Shown here piece by piece: positions 52,326-60,330 of a DNA stretch of 64,000 nt. The stretch lies in NCBI GenBank assembly GCA_910589105.1, contig CAJUST010000006.1:49086-113085 (forward strand), in the 5' to 3' direction. The position numbers and the translations under genes are program-made. Below the pieces are notes generated by a model that worked only from the letters and a program-made list of their open reading frames with translations, was not told where the DNA came from and made no database searches. The first letter of the stretch is position 1. Each line of letters begins with the position of its first letter. The stretch is from an uncultured Lachnospiraceae bacterium (lineage in GTDB: Bacteria > Bacillota > Clostridia > Lachnospirales > Lachnospiraceae).

Positions 52326-53744
52326 ATGAAAAGAAAATTATTGACACTTTTATTAGCAGGTTCCATGACTGCGACAATGTTTGCAGGATGCGGCGGCGAT
52401 GATAAGCCAGAAGCGGACAATAACACTACACAGGACGACAACGTTGATGATACAGCGGACAACACGACAACTGTTCCGGAAGACACAAGCGCTCCGGAAG
52501 AAGGCGGCGACGTAGAGGAGCAGACATTGAAAGTAGCTGCTTTTGAAGGCGGATACGGCGCAGATATGTGGAATGAAGTAGCGGAAGCTTTCGAAGCATC
52601 CCACCCGGGCGTTACAGTAGAGCTTACTATTGACAAGAAATTGGAAGACGTCATCAGCCCAAGCATGAAAGCTGGAGATTATCCAGACGTAGTGCATCTT
52701 GCAACAGGCCGTGAGGCTGCTTTGACTGAGACGCTGACGAAGGAAAAAGCAATTCTTTCAATCTCAGACATACTGGATATGACAGTGCCGGGCGAAGATG
52801 TAACTGTAAAAGATAAAGTGATTCCGGGATTCTTTGACACGCTTGGAACAAATCCATATGGAGACGGCGAGACATATTATGCGCCGATGTTCTACAGCCC
52901 ATGCGGATTATTCTACAATGCAGGCCTCCTGAAAGAAAAAGGCTGGGACGTTCCGACGACATGGGATGAGATGTGGGCGTTAGGCGATAAAGCAAAAGAA
53001 GAAGGCATCGCATTATTCACATACCCGACCACAGGTTATTTTGATGCATTTACATTTGCTTTGCTGGATTCCGCAGGCGGATCTGATTTCTATAATAGCT
53101 GTATGACATATGAAGATGGAATCTGGGAAAGTGACAATGCTACAAAAGTATTTGAATTAGTTGGCAAACTTGCTGAATATACAGAAAGCACTACAGTTGC
53201 AAATGCAAACGATCAGGGATTCACAAAGAACCAGCAGTTAATCCTTGACAACAAAGCAATCTTCTGCCCGAACGGAACATGGCTTCCGGAAGAAATGAAG
53301 GATGCTCCGAAATCCGAAGGATTTGAATGGGGATTCATGGCAATTCCGGCTGTAAATGAAGGTGGAAAAGGTTCTTCCTTTACATTCTTTGAGCAGATGT
53401 GGATTCCGTCAGCAGCAGAAAATCAGGATATGGCAAAAGAATTTATTGCTTATATGTACTCAGATGAAGCTGCAGACATTTTTGCAAAATCAGGAGCTGT
53501 TCAGCCAATCACTGGCATGGCAGACAAATTAGAAGGCGACAACAAGTTATTCTACAACATCTATGAAGACGGCGCTACTGCTGTTATGGGTGGATTTGCA
53601 TCCACAGCTTCCGTAGAAGGCGTATCTATGGCAGATACATTATTCGGAACTGTAAACAGTGTTGTAAGCGGTGAAAAGACAGTTGCAGACTGGCAGAAAG
53701 CCGTAGAAGAAGTAAGCGATCAATTAAGAGACGCAATGGAATAA
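52326..53744 (+). CDS. carbohydrate ABC transporter substrate-binding lipoprotein
   Basis: About 472 residues. Lipoprotein signal peptide with lipobox MFAGC (Cys at about 22), an acidic/Thr linker (residues 25-65), then a type-1 solute-binding fold of the sugar family (COG1653): LKVAAFEGGYGADMWNEVAEAFEASHPGVTVE and the aromatic-rich centre. The start is ATG 52326 after GGGAGGA; an upstream ATG at 52290 has no site. It captures a sugar or oligosaccharide at the cell surface for the two permeases downstream. A stem-loop after the gene likely keeps its expression above that of the permeases. Ligand unknown. Confidence 0.93.
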   Translation: MKRKLLTLLLAGSMTATMFAGCGGDDKPEADNNTTQDDNVDDTADNTTTVPEDTSAPEEGGDVEEQTLKVAAFEGGYGADMWNEVAEAFEASHPGVTVELTIDKKLEDVISPSMKAGDYPDVVHLATGREAALTETLTKEKAILSISDILDMTVPGEDVTVKDKVIPGFFDTLGTNPYGDGETYYAPMFYSPCGLFYNAGLLKEKGWDVPTTWDEMWALGDKAKEEGIALFTYPTTGYFDAFTFALLDSAGGSDFYNSCMTYEDGIWESDNATKVFELVGKLAEYTESTTVANANDQGFTKNQQLILDNKAIFCPNGTWLPEEMKDAPKSEGFEWGFMAIPAVNEGGKGSSFTFFEQMWIPSAAENQDMAKEFIAYMYSDEAADIFAKSGAVQPITGMADKLEGDNKLFYNIYEDGATAVMGGFASTASVEGVSMADTLFGTVNSVVSGEKTVADWQKAVEEVSDQLRDAME

Positions 53745-53756
53745 ATAGAACGAGGG

Positions 53757-53793
53757 GCGTTCCGAAGGTTCCCGCCTTCGGAGCGCTTTTTTT
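53757..53793 (+). terminator. partial terminator between binding protein and permeases
   Basis: 12-bp stem GCGTTCCGAAGG (53757-53768) with CCTTCGGAGCGC (53775-53786) and seven T. As no promoter was found before the permeases, it probably terminates only part of the transcripts, giving more binding protein than membrane components. Confidence 0.85.
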
Positions 53794-53844
53794 AAAGTAA
53801 GCGGCGCAACTTAAGGCCGGAAAATAGGAAATGGAGGTATGAAT

Positions 53845-54735
53845 GTGAAAAAGGGTAAAGCAAGAAGCATATTTATCGGGGTATGCGTGGCGCCGGCCGT
53901 AATCCTATTCATTATTTTTATGGTAATTCCGACGTTTAATGTATTTAAGATGTCTCTGTATAAGTGGGGTGGATATTCCAACAACAAGGAATTTGTGGGG
54001 CTTGAGAACTTTAGTAAATTGCTAAAAGACACTAACTTTCTACGTTCTTTCCAAAATTCGATTCTCTTAGTAGTCTGTGTTACGGTTGTCACAATGGCGC
54101 TTGCCTTAATTTTTGCGGCAATCATCTCAAGGGAAAAAATCAAGGGAGAGAATTTCTTTAGAATTATATTCTACATACCGAATATTTTATCAGTTGTTGT
54201 AATTTCAGCTATTTTTGCAGCGATATATGACCCGGACACTGGTATGTTAAACAGCTTTTTAAGTATATTCAGGGGCGATAAAGATCCGATTCTCTGGTTG
54301 GGCGACCAGAAACTTGTTATTTTTAGTTTAATTATTGCTATGATTTGGCAGGCAATCGGTTATTATATGGTTATGTACATGGCAAGTATGGCAAGCGTGC
54401 CGGAAAGCCTTTATGAATCTGCAGATTTGGAAGGAGCCAGCCATATTCAGCAATTCTTTTCCATTACGCTTCCTTTAATTTGGACGAATATCAGGACAAC
54501 GTTGTCTTTCTTTATTATCAGTTGTATCAATTTAAGTTTCCAGTTTGTAAAGGCGTTGACGAACGGCGGGCCAGATGGAGCGACGGAAGTATTCTTAAGT
54601 TATATGTATAAGCAGGCGTATACCAATTCTTCTTATGGATATGGTATGGCAATCGGAGTAGTGGTATTCTTGTTCTCCTTTGGCTTATCTGCACTCGTAA
54701 ACCTTGCGACCAAACGGGAACCGTTGGAATTTTAA
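53845..54735 (+). CDS. sugar ABC transporter permease (MalF/UgpA type)
   Basis: About 296 residues, six helices. Conserved binding-protein-dependent transport signature around ESADLEGASHIQQFFSITLPLI (EAA loop contacting the ATPase) near residue 195. The GGAGG at 53833-53837 is only 1 nt from the ATG at 53839 but 7 nt from the in-frame GTG at 53845, so the GTG is the better start. Works with the next gene as a heterodimeric channel. No ATPase gene is in the operon; a shared MsmX-type ATPase elsewhere is likely. Confidence 0.92.
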   Translation: MKKGKARSIFIGVCVAPAVILFIIFMVIPTFNVFKMSLYKWGGYSNNKEFVGLENFSKLLKDTNFLRSFQNSILLVVCVTVVTMALALIFAAIISREKIKGENFFRIIFYIPNILSVVVISAIFAAIYDPDTGMLNSFLSIFRGDKDPILWLGDQKLVIFSLIIAMIWQAIGYYMVMYMASMASVPESLYESADLEGASHIQQFFSITLPLIWTNIRTTLSFFIISCINLSFQFVKALTNGGPDGATEVFLSYMYKQAYTNSSYGYGMAIGVVVFLFSFGLSALVNLATKREPLEF

Positions 54736-54747
54736 GGAGGAGCGCAC

Positions 54748-55632
54748 ATGAAAAAGAAAAAAGAAATGAGTACAAAATCATTATACAGGATTTTTGTCTA
54801 TGTTGTGCTTCTGGCACTGGCAATTAGCATTATTGTTCCTGTGGCATGGGTATTTATGGCATCTGTGAAAGAAAATTCTGAATTTTATGGAAATCCATGG
54901 ACGCTGCCAAAAGGATTTTATTTTCAGAACTTTGTCGATGCATTCCAAAAAGCGAATATGGGACAGTATTTATGGAATTCCGTATTAGTGACGGTAATGG
55001 CGCTTGCAATGCTTTTGGTCGTGGCGCTTCCGGCATCTTATGTATTGGCAAGGTACCGTTTTATCGGAAGCAAAATTATCAATATGATGTTTATGGCAGG
55101 CTTGTTCATCAATGTAAACTACATAGTAGTGCCTATTTTCCTGATGTTTGTAGATGGAGATACATTTGTCCGGAAACTGGGTCTTACAGACGGGCTCTTT
55201 TTAAATAATTTGTTTGTCCTTGCTCTGGTCTATGCCGCAACTGCTTTGCCATTTACGATTTATCTTTTGTCCGGTTTCTTCATTACAATACCGAGGGATT
55301 ATGAAGAAGCGGCGCATGTAGATGGCAGCGGATATTTCCGAACAATGGTTCAGATTATGATGCCGATGGCATTGCCAAGTATCATTACAGTTATTTTATT
55401 CAATTTCTTATCTTTCTGGAATGAATATATTATTGCAATGACGCTTTTGACAGGAGAGGCAAAGACGCTTCCGGTAGGTTTGATGCAGTTGACACAGGCG
55501 CAGAGAGCCGCTGCAAACTACGGACAGCTATATGCAGGTCTTGTAATTGTAATGCTTCCTACTTTAATTTTGTATATCATGGTACAGAAAAAATTGACAC
55601 AGGGCATGAGCCTTGGTGGATTGAAAGGTTAA
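54748..55632 (+). CDS. sugar ABC transporter permease (MalG/UgpE type)
   Basis: 294 residues, six helices. The EAA motif reads YEEAAHVDGSGYFRTMVQIMMPMALPS near residue 190, typical for the second permease of carbohydrate-uptake-1 family importers. AAGGAGG precedes the ATG by a normal distance, 12 bp after the first permease. Ends LTQGMSLGGLKG, the usual C-terminus (Q-G-x-x-x-G-x-x-K-G). Confidence 0.93.
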   Translation: MKKKKEMSTKSLYRIFVYVVLLALAISIIVPVAWVFMASVKENSEFYGNPWTLPKGFYFQNFVDAFQKANMGQYLWNSVLVTVMALAMLLVVALPASYVLARYRFIGSKIINMMFMAGLFINVNYIVVPIFLMFVDGDTFVRKLGLTDGLFLNNLFVLALVYAATALPFTIYLLSGFFITIPRDYEEAAHVDGSGYFRTMVQIMMPMALPSIITVILFNFLSFWNEYIIAMTLLTGEAKTLPVGLMQLTQAQRAAANYGQLYAGLVIVMLPTLILYIMVQKKLTQGMSLGGLKG

Positions 55633-55647
55633 TTAGGAGGGATTGCT

Positions 55648-55824
55648 ATGGAAGAAAACAAAAAATGGATCATTGGAGTCGCAGCAGCGATACTTTTTAT
55701 CATATGTATGGCTCTTGTCATTGCAGGCCAGAGAAAAATTGAAGCGTCAGGATTAATGATGCAGATTGCAGGCCTTGGCGGCATACTTGCGATGCTTTTT
55801 GCGTACAATCAGAAATATAAATAA
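55648..55824 (+). CDS. DUF6903-like two-helix small membrane protein
   Basis: 58 residues: charged start MEENKKW, helix about 8-26, a short polar turn AGQRKIEAS, second helix about 35-52 and a basic end NQKYK. The GQR-loop and the Y-N-x-K-Y-K ending recall the DUF6903 proteins that follow sugar ABC permeases in Lachnospiraceae; this recollection is not verified. AGGAGG site at good spacing, 15 bp after the permease. Probably an accessory of the importer. Confidence 0.75.
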   Translation: MEENKKWIIGVAAAILFIICMALVIAGQRKIEASGLMMQIAGLGGILAMLFAYNQKYK

Positions 55825-55832
55825 TATTTTGG

Positions 55833-55870
55833 CATACACCGGCTAAAACTCAGCCGGTGTATGTTTTTTT
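55833..55870 (+). terminator. terminator of the ABC operon
   Basis: 12-bp perfect stem CATACACCGGCT (55833-55844) with its complement (55852-55863), then seven T. The stem also contains the stop codon of the convergent regulator gene. Confidence 0.92.
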
Positions 55871-56208
55871 GATTTTGCCCGCGCAAGGGAGACGGAAAAT
55901 TCCGTTAGAATACGAATCGCGGAATCTCTTTCGTTGGTATCCATTTGTCTTAAAAGTTCTAACACCGTATCGCATTCGAATCCGCCTTTATTGCCGAAAA
56001 TAAGATAGTCTGCGGAAATATTGGCATTATAACATATTTTATAGATCGTTTTAGAGGTAATGCTTTTTTTGCCGCTTTCCACAGCGGCTAGGAAGCTGTC
56101 TGAAATCCCGCATAGTTCGCTAAACCGTTCCCGAGTCATCTGCATAGCCTCTCGGATTTCACGGATTCTTAGTCCTACAGTTAAATTAAAATCTTTTGAT
56201 ATATCCAT
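55843..56208 (-). CDS. XRE-family (Cro/CI-type) transcriptional regulator
   Basis: 121 residues. HTH_3 domain about 10-70: VGLRIREIREAMQMTRERFSELCGISDSFLAAVESGKKSITSKTIYKICYNANISADYLIFG. The remaining 50 residues form a helical tail (DTVLELLRQMDTNERDSAIRIL), likely for dimerisation. AAAGGAGA precedes the ATG. Four copies of an ATTCTATAG-type site lie in the divergent intergenic region, two of them just upstream of the promoter of the large surface protein, so this regulator probably controls itself and that gene. The target assignment is inference. Confidence 0.9.
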   Translation of the reverse strand: MDISKDFNLTVGLRIREIREAMQMTRERFSELCGISDSFLAAVESGKKSITSKTIYKICYNANISADYLIFGNKGGFECDTVLELLRQMDTNERDSAIRILTEFSVSLARAKSKKHTPAEF

Positions 56209-56301
56209 ATTACGTCTCCTTTGAAAAATAGTTTAAAGCGTTTAAATATAGGCTATACAAGATTTTCTGAATATTATATATTCTAATGAACGCATTTGCG
56301 T

Positions 56302-56313
56302 ATTCCATAGAAT
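56302..56313. promoter_or_regulatory. operator-like palindrome 1
   Basis: ATTCCATAGAAT, one base off the perfect palindrome ATTCTATAGAAT found at 56492. It lies between the XRE gene and a possible 24-codon ORF. A related half site TATATTCTA is at 56277-56285. Confidence 0.5.
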
Positions 56314-56343
56314 CTGCTTTGGAATTTTATGAGGAGGTTTTCT

Positions 56344-56418
56344 ATGGTTCGGAGATGGAATTGTGAATATTCGTTTTGCGTAGGGGGAGGAAGCGGCGCT
56401 GTCTGTAAAAAAACCTGA
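56344..56418 (+). CDS. possible 24-residue peptide ORF
   Basis: ATG at 56344 with the strongest ribosome site of the region, GAGGAGG, 6 nt upstream. Product MVRRWNCEYSFCVGGGSG then AVCKKT and TGA: three Cys, a Gly-rich middle and basic ends. Nothing is known about it. It might be a leader peptide or signalling peptide tied to the neighbouring XRE regulator, or a chance ORF. Confidence 0.35.
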   Translation: MVRRWNCEYSFCVGGGSGAVCKKT

Positions 56419-56467
56419 AAAGCCAGTAATATCAACGTGTTTCGCGGTTCGATCCGTAAAAAATCTC

Positions 56468-56477
56468 GGGGGGGGGG
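56468..56477 (+). repeat. G10 homopolymer tract
   Basis: Ten consecutive G residues in an otherwise AT-rich intergenic region, about 48 bp upstream of the -35 box of the surface-protein gene. Such tracts often change length by slippage. Confidence 0.9.
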
Positions 56478-56491
56478 ATTTGAGGAATCAA

Positions 56492-56522
56492 ATTCTATAG
56501 AATAAAAAAGTATATTCTATAG
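56492..56522. promoter_or_regulatory. operator-like palindrome pair upstream of surface-protein promoter
   Basis: The perfect palindrome ATTCTATAGAAT (56492-56503) and a second ATTCTATAG (56514-56522), 22 bp apart (two helical turns), ending 2 bp before the -35 box. Probable binding site of the divergent XRE regulator. Confidence 0.6.
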
Positions 56523-56524
56523 GG

Positions 56525-56552
56525 TTGACATGTGAAAAATATGTGCTATAGT
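56525..56552 (+). promoter_or_regulatory. promoter of the FN3 surface-protein gene
   Basis: TTGACA (56525-56530), 16-bp spacer, TATAGT (56547-56552) preceded by TGC (extended -10). Confidence 0.8.
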
Positions 56553-56603
56553 GTAACTGTTACAAGATGAAAATGATGAGCAAAATGAAAAGGAGAAAAG
56601 AAC

Positions 56604-59600
56604 ATGAAACGACAGGTTTTAAAGACATTGTTTTGTCTTTCGCTTTCAGCGGCGATAGTTCTTGGAGAATCAGGAGCCGCTATGGCGGAAGCATTGGAAA
56701 CGCCTGTAGAAGCATCTACAGAAATGCATCTGCAAAAAAGCTTAGAAGCGGCAGAAAATGAGAATGTAACCGCAACAGAAGAAGGGGCAGAGACAGAAAC
56801 AGACGAAGCAGCAGATCAGGACAAAGCGGACGGGGAAAACCTAAAAGCGCCGGAAGCGGCAGAGACTGAGGCAGCGGACTTAGAAGCGGCAGAAAAGAGC
56901 GAAACGGACTTGGAAGCGGCGGAAAAGAATGAAACGGACTTAGAAGTGGCAGAAAAGAATGAAATGGATTTGGAAGCGGCGGAAAAGGACGAAGCGGATT
57001 TGAATGATGGAATGGAAACAATAGAAGATGCGGATGCAGTTGGAGAGAAAATCGTAGCTTCTAATACATTGGCAGGTTCTGTAGTTACGGGCCTTAGCTT
57101 TAATTCTGTCACAAGGCTGTTGTCATGGAATAAGGTAAAAAATGCAACGGAATATAAGATTGAGATTTTTAGGCCGAATGGGAAGTTATTAGACACGGAA
57201 TGGTCATACGATGAGGCATATTATACAATAGGCACATATTATGGATCATATGTAGGAAGCGGTTATGAAATCCCGAAAGGAAGCATAGGTTCAGTCCGTG
57301 TAACGGCGTATAATAAAGATGAATTGTATTTGGTGGCTTCAAATGTGACGGATACGAGTAAATATAGTGATTCTTCAAAATATAAGATCGTGTGGAAAAC
57401 AGGGATGGCGGCAACTGTTTACGCTTACCCTGCAACTGCCCAGTCAGGGCCGCTTTCTATTGGGTTAAATCCGGTTGCGACAAATGAGCTGAGAGTGTCA
57501 GCTTTATCTGGGTTTACGTTTAAAGAGATTACGGAAGATTCTGTTATCTTTACAGTTGCTCCGGCAACAATTCAAAAGTATGAAAGAGTGGTATACCAGT
57601 ATGCAAACAATCCGTCTTATAATGAAGATGGTTTGGGACAGGTTGCGGGAGGAAGCAGTGTTTCAGCAGGAGAAAACGGAATCCTTCCGGAAATCAGCAT
57701 TCCTTTAAATTCGTTTATGGCAGGCGATACGCTTTATGTGAAAGCAAGGGTTTACAATAGTAGCTATGAAGGGAACGGAAGCAGCTACAGCGCATATGTT
57801 TCTTCTTCATATAAAATTCCGGCGGCGGAAATGAAGTCGGTCTATACAACAGTGACGAATAACAGCATCCGTCTGATTCCTTCCTGTGACGGACAGGTGA
57901 CAGGCTTCTGTTATCAGAAGAAGAATGGGAAGAAATGGATTGATCTTGCATCCCAGCCAGATATGTATACGGATAAAAGCCTGATTGGAGATAAAAAATA
58001 TACCTACCGCGTGAGAGGATATATCTACAACAGCGTGACAAAGAAAACAACATATACGAATTGGAAAACAGTCAGCGCATATACATGGGGTTCTTCTTTG
58101 AACTTAAAAGGCAATGCAAAAAGCTCGACGTCCGTGAAATTATCATGGAATAAGGTGGCAAAAGCGGAAGGATATGAAGTGTACCGCGTCGAAGCGGACA
58201 GTTATTCTTCTAATTATTTAAAAGGCGATGGCGTAGAATCGTTTGACAATGCCCTTTTAGTGAAAACCATTAAAAAAGCAAAAACGAAAACGTATACAGA
58301 TAAAAAACTTGCGTCTGGAAGTAAATACCGTTACTTTGTCCGCGCTTACCGCACCGTGGGCAAAAATAAATATTACATAGAAGAAGGCGTTGATGTATCC
58401 TTAGCGGCAAATGGCGAGTGGTCATCTGAAAGTTATTATATGGCGGACGGAAGCCTGATGGTAACATGGCAGAAACGGGCAGGCATTTCAGGGTACAAAG
58501 TTGAAAAATATAACAAGGCGACAGAGAAGTATGTGGCATACAAGACATTAGGCAAGGGAGCGGTTTCTGTAAAGCTTCCGAAAGTGAGCGCAGGCAATGG
58601 GAGCGAGAGTTACAGGATTCGGCCATATAAAGGAAAGAAATTTTATAGTGGAGCTTCATTTTCTGTAGACCCAACGCTTCCCGCTGTAAAAAATGTAAAG
58701 GCAGTCCAGACGGCAGAAGGCATTTCTGTGACATGGTCCCCTGTTGCCGGAGCAGATTACTATGAGGTATACCGCGCAAGGCAGGATTCCTTTACTTATG
58801 ACAAAACGACGAAAACGTATCAGGTGAATGCTGGATATCTTCCAAAGGTGGTAGAAGCGAACTTTAAAGACACTAGCGCAGGGGTAAGCCTGCTTCCTGT
58901 TTCATCTTCTGTACAGTATGGATATACATACAGCAGCATAAATCCGGCATTATGGGAGGCTGCAGCTAACAATGACGGCGCATTTTATGAGGGGGTTTCT
59001 TCTTATAGCGCGTCAAAAATCAAGGGAACCAGTGTGGTAGACAAAATGATTTCCGTTAAGAGCCTGATCCATAAGTCAGATCTTGACGCAAATTATGATT
59101 CGGATAAGGATACCGAAAAAACAAGCTGGCCGTATAAGGAGTATGTAAAAGAGGCAAACGGCGCATTAAAGACGAAAACAGCGGTTATCGTTGCAGGGCC
59201 ACAGGCAGGAACACAATATTTTTATTTTGTAAAGGCATTTGCAAAAGCTTCAAATGGGGCAAATGAAAATAATGAACTGACAGAAAGCGTAGGGTTTACA
59301 AAAGCCGCAAGCGTATTGTATACAAAAGTAGCGGCGGCAAAATCGACGAAAGTTTCTTCTGCAAAGAGTTCTAAAAAAGCAAGCGTAACAATCAAGATAA
59401 AAAAAGCGTCAGGCGCAAAAGGATATGCAGTTTACCGTTCCACAAAGAAAGGAAAAGGCTATGTCCAGATTGGAACGGCAACAAAACCGACGTATACAGA
59501 CAATGACGTAGTTGGAGGAAAGACATACTATTATAAAGTGGCTCCGTATAAATTATCGGAAAACGGCACGTTTATTTATTCGAAAATGTCTTCGGCTAAA

Positions 59601-59621
59601 AAAATAAAAGTGAAAAAATAA
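56604..59621 (+). CDS. large secreted FN3-repeat surface protein with acidic repeats
   Basis: 1005 residues. Signal peptide (1-29, ending AAMAEA). Residues about 30-145 are almost only Glu, Ala, Asp, Thr, Lys and include four perfect-phase 10-residue repeats of the DLEAAEKNET type (about 92-131). From about 150 on there are several FN3-like domains (VTGLSFNSVTRLLSWNKVKN, STSVKLSWNKVAKAEGYEVYR, GISVTWSPVAGADYYEVYRA, GAKGYAVYRSTKKGKGYVQIG). No catalytic domain, LPXTG or membrane anchor is visible; the basic end KMSSAKKIKVKK may bind wall polymers. Probably an adhesin or structural surface protein. Expression is likely controlled by the XRE regulator. Confidence 0.82.
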   Translation: MKRQVLKTLFCLSLSAAIVLGESGAAMAEALETPVEASTEMHLQKSLEAAENENVTATEEGAETETDEAADQDKADGENLKAPEAAETEAADLEAAEKSETDLEAAEKNETDLEVAEKNEMDLEAAEKDEADLNDGMETIEDADAVGEKIVASNTLAGSVVTGLSFNSVTRLLSWNKVKNATEYKIEIFRPNGKLLDTEWSYDEAYYTIGTYYGSYVGSGYEIPKGSIGSVRVTAYNKDELYLVASNVTDTSKYSDSSKYKIVWKTGMAATVYAYPATAQSGPLSIGLNPVATNELRVSALSGFTFKEITEDSVIFTVAPATIQKYERVVYQYANNPSYNEDGLGQVAGGSSVSAGENGILPEISIPLNSFMAGDTLYVKARVYNSSYEGNGSSYSAYVSSSYKIPAAEMKSVYTTVTNNSIRLIPSCDGQVTGFCYQKKNGKKWIDLASQPDMYTDKSLIGDKKYTYRVRGYIYNSVTKKTTYTNWKTVSAYTWGSSLNLKGNAKSSTSVKLSWNKVAKAEGYEVYRVEADSYSSNYLKGDGVESFDNALLVKTIKKAKTKTYTDKKLASGSKYRYFVRAYRTVGKNKYYIEEGVDVSLAANGEWSSESYYMADGSLMVTWQKRAGISGYKVEKYNKATEKYVAYKTLGKGAVSVKLPKVSAGNGSESYRIRPYKGKKFYSGASFSVDPTLPAVKNVKAVQTAEGISVTWSPVAGADYYEVYRARQDSFTYDKTTKTYQVNAGYLPKVVEANFKDTSAGVSLLPVSSSVQYGYTYSSINPALWEAAANNDGAFYEGVSSYSASKIKGTSVVDKMISVKSLIHKSDLDANYDSDKDTEKTSWPYKEYVKEANGALKTKTAVIVAGPQAGTQYFYFVKAFAKASNGANENNELTESVGFTKAASVLYTKVAAAKSTKVSSAKSSKKASVTIKIKKASGAKGYAVYRSTKKGKGYVQIGTATKPTYTDNDVVGGKTYYYKVAPYKLSENGTFIYSKMSSAKKIKVKK
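56877..56996 (+). repeat. four 30-bp in-frame tandem repeats
   Basis: Four consecutive 30-bp units (GACTTAGAAGCGGCAGAAAA and variants) encoding DLEAAEK-plus-three-residue peptides. Unit number can be expected to vary between strains. Confidence 0.85.
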
Positions 59622-59626
59622 GGAAA

Positions 59627-59664
59627 GAATGCCTGAGGGGGACAATCCCCTTGGGCATTCTTTT
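59627..59664 (+). terminator. terminator of the surface-protein gene
   Basis: GAATGCC (59627-59633) with GGCATTC (59654-59660), inner GGGG/CCCC pairs, then TTTT. The rest of the gap to 59790 holds a repeated ACAGCCGG and a T7 run but no gene. Confidence 0.85.
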
Positions 59665-59789
59665 AATGATGGAACAATAAGATTTTACTTTGCGTTTGCC
59701 GGAATCTGTACAGCCGGATGCTTTACAGCCGGTTCTTTTTTTGGTACAATAACAAAGGAAACAAAAAGACGGTGGAAGTCAGGAAATTT

Positions 59790-59817
59790 TTGCAAAAGAA
59801 TAAATATGTGGTAAAAT
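59790..59817 (+). promoter_or_regulatory. candidate promoter before the thioesterase
   Basis: TTGCAA (59790-59795), 16-bp spacer, TAAAAT (59812-59817). The predicted start of transcription falls inside the next hairpin. Confidence 0.5.
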
Positions 59818-59860
59818 AAGGCGTAAAGTCTGGGATTGTACAGGATTTTACGCCTTTTTA
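59818..59860 (+). terminator. terminator-like hairpin directly after a promoter
   Basis: AAGGCGTAAA (59818-59827) with TTTACGCCTT (59847-59856) and a T5 run. It either ends read-through from upstream or forms a 5' hairpin on the thioesterase transcript. Confidence 0.7.
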
Positions 59861-59892
59861 GAAGTTTATGGAGAAAAAGAAAGGCAGATAAG

Positions 59893-60330
59893 ATGGATCA
59901 AAAGTTGTTAGAAGAATATCAGGCAGTAATGGATCAGAATCCTTTTGCGGTTATGCTTGGCATTGAGTTTTTGGAAATCGAAAAAGGGATTGCGCGCGCC
60001 AGAGTAAAGAAGAAGCGCCAGCTTGAGAATATTTATGGAGATCTCCATGGAGGCTGTCTTTATACGGTTGCGGATAATCTTGCAGGGATTGCCGCAGGGT
60101 CATATGGCTTTTATGTGACGACGGTAAGCGGGAGTATCCAATATCTGAAAGCCGCAAGGGATACGGATTACATTATTTGCGAAGCAAAAGTATTAAAAGC
60201 GGGAAAAACAATCAGCGCAGTGCATGTGGAAATTACAGACGAAAGAGGTTTGCTGCTTAATACAGCGGAATTTACATTTTTTAATTTAAAAGAGAAAGCG
60301 GGTGGCCGGTATGGACAGAGAAGAATTTAG
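59893..60330 (+). CDS. PaaI-family acyl-CoA thioesterase (hot-dog fold)
   Basis: About 145 residues, 4HBT superfamily. NPFAVMLGIEFLEIEKGIARARVKK at the start, the active-site stretch LHGGCLYTVADNLAGIAA (HGG motif at the core helix) and the strand TTVSGSIQYLKAA are typical of PaaI-type thioesterases that hydrolyse small or aromatic acyl-CoAs. A TTG at 59836 extends the frame into the hairpin, so ATG 59893 with AAAGG upstream is chosen. It overlaps the next gene by about 20 bp. The physiological substrate is unknown. Confidence 0.88.
   Translation: MDQKLLEEYQAVMDQNPFAVMLGIEFLEIEKGIARARVKKKRQLENIYGDLHGGCLYTVADNLAGIAAGSYGFYVTTVSGSIQYLKAARDTDYIICEAKVLKAGKTISAVHVEITDERGLLLNTAEFTFFNLKEKAGGRYGQRRI

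Noticed and set aside
56441..56456. T-arm-like sequence GCGGTTCGATCCG suggesting a tRNA fragment
   Set aside because: A 7-base loop leaves a mismatched stem, and no acceptor, D- or anticodon arm is present upstream.
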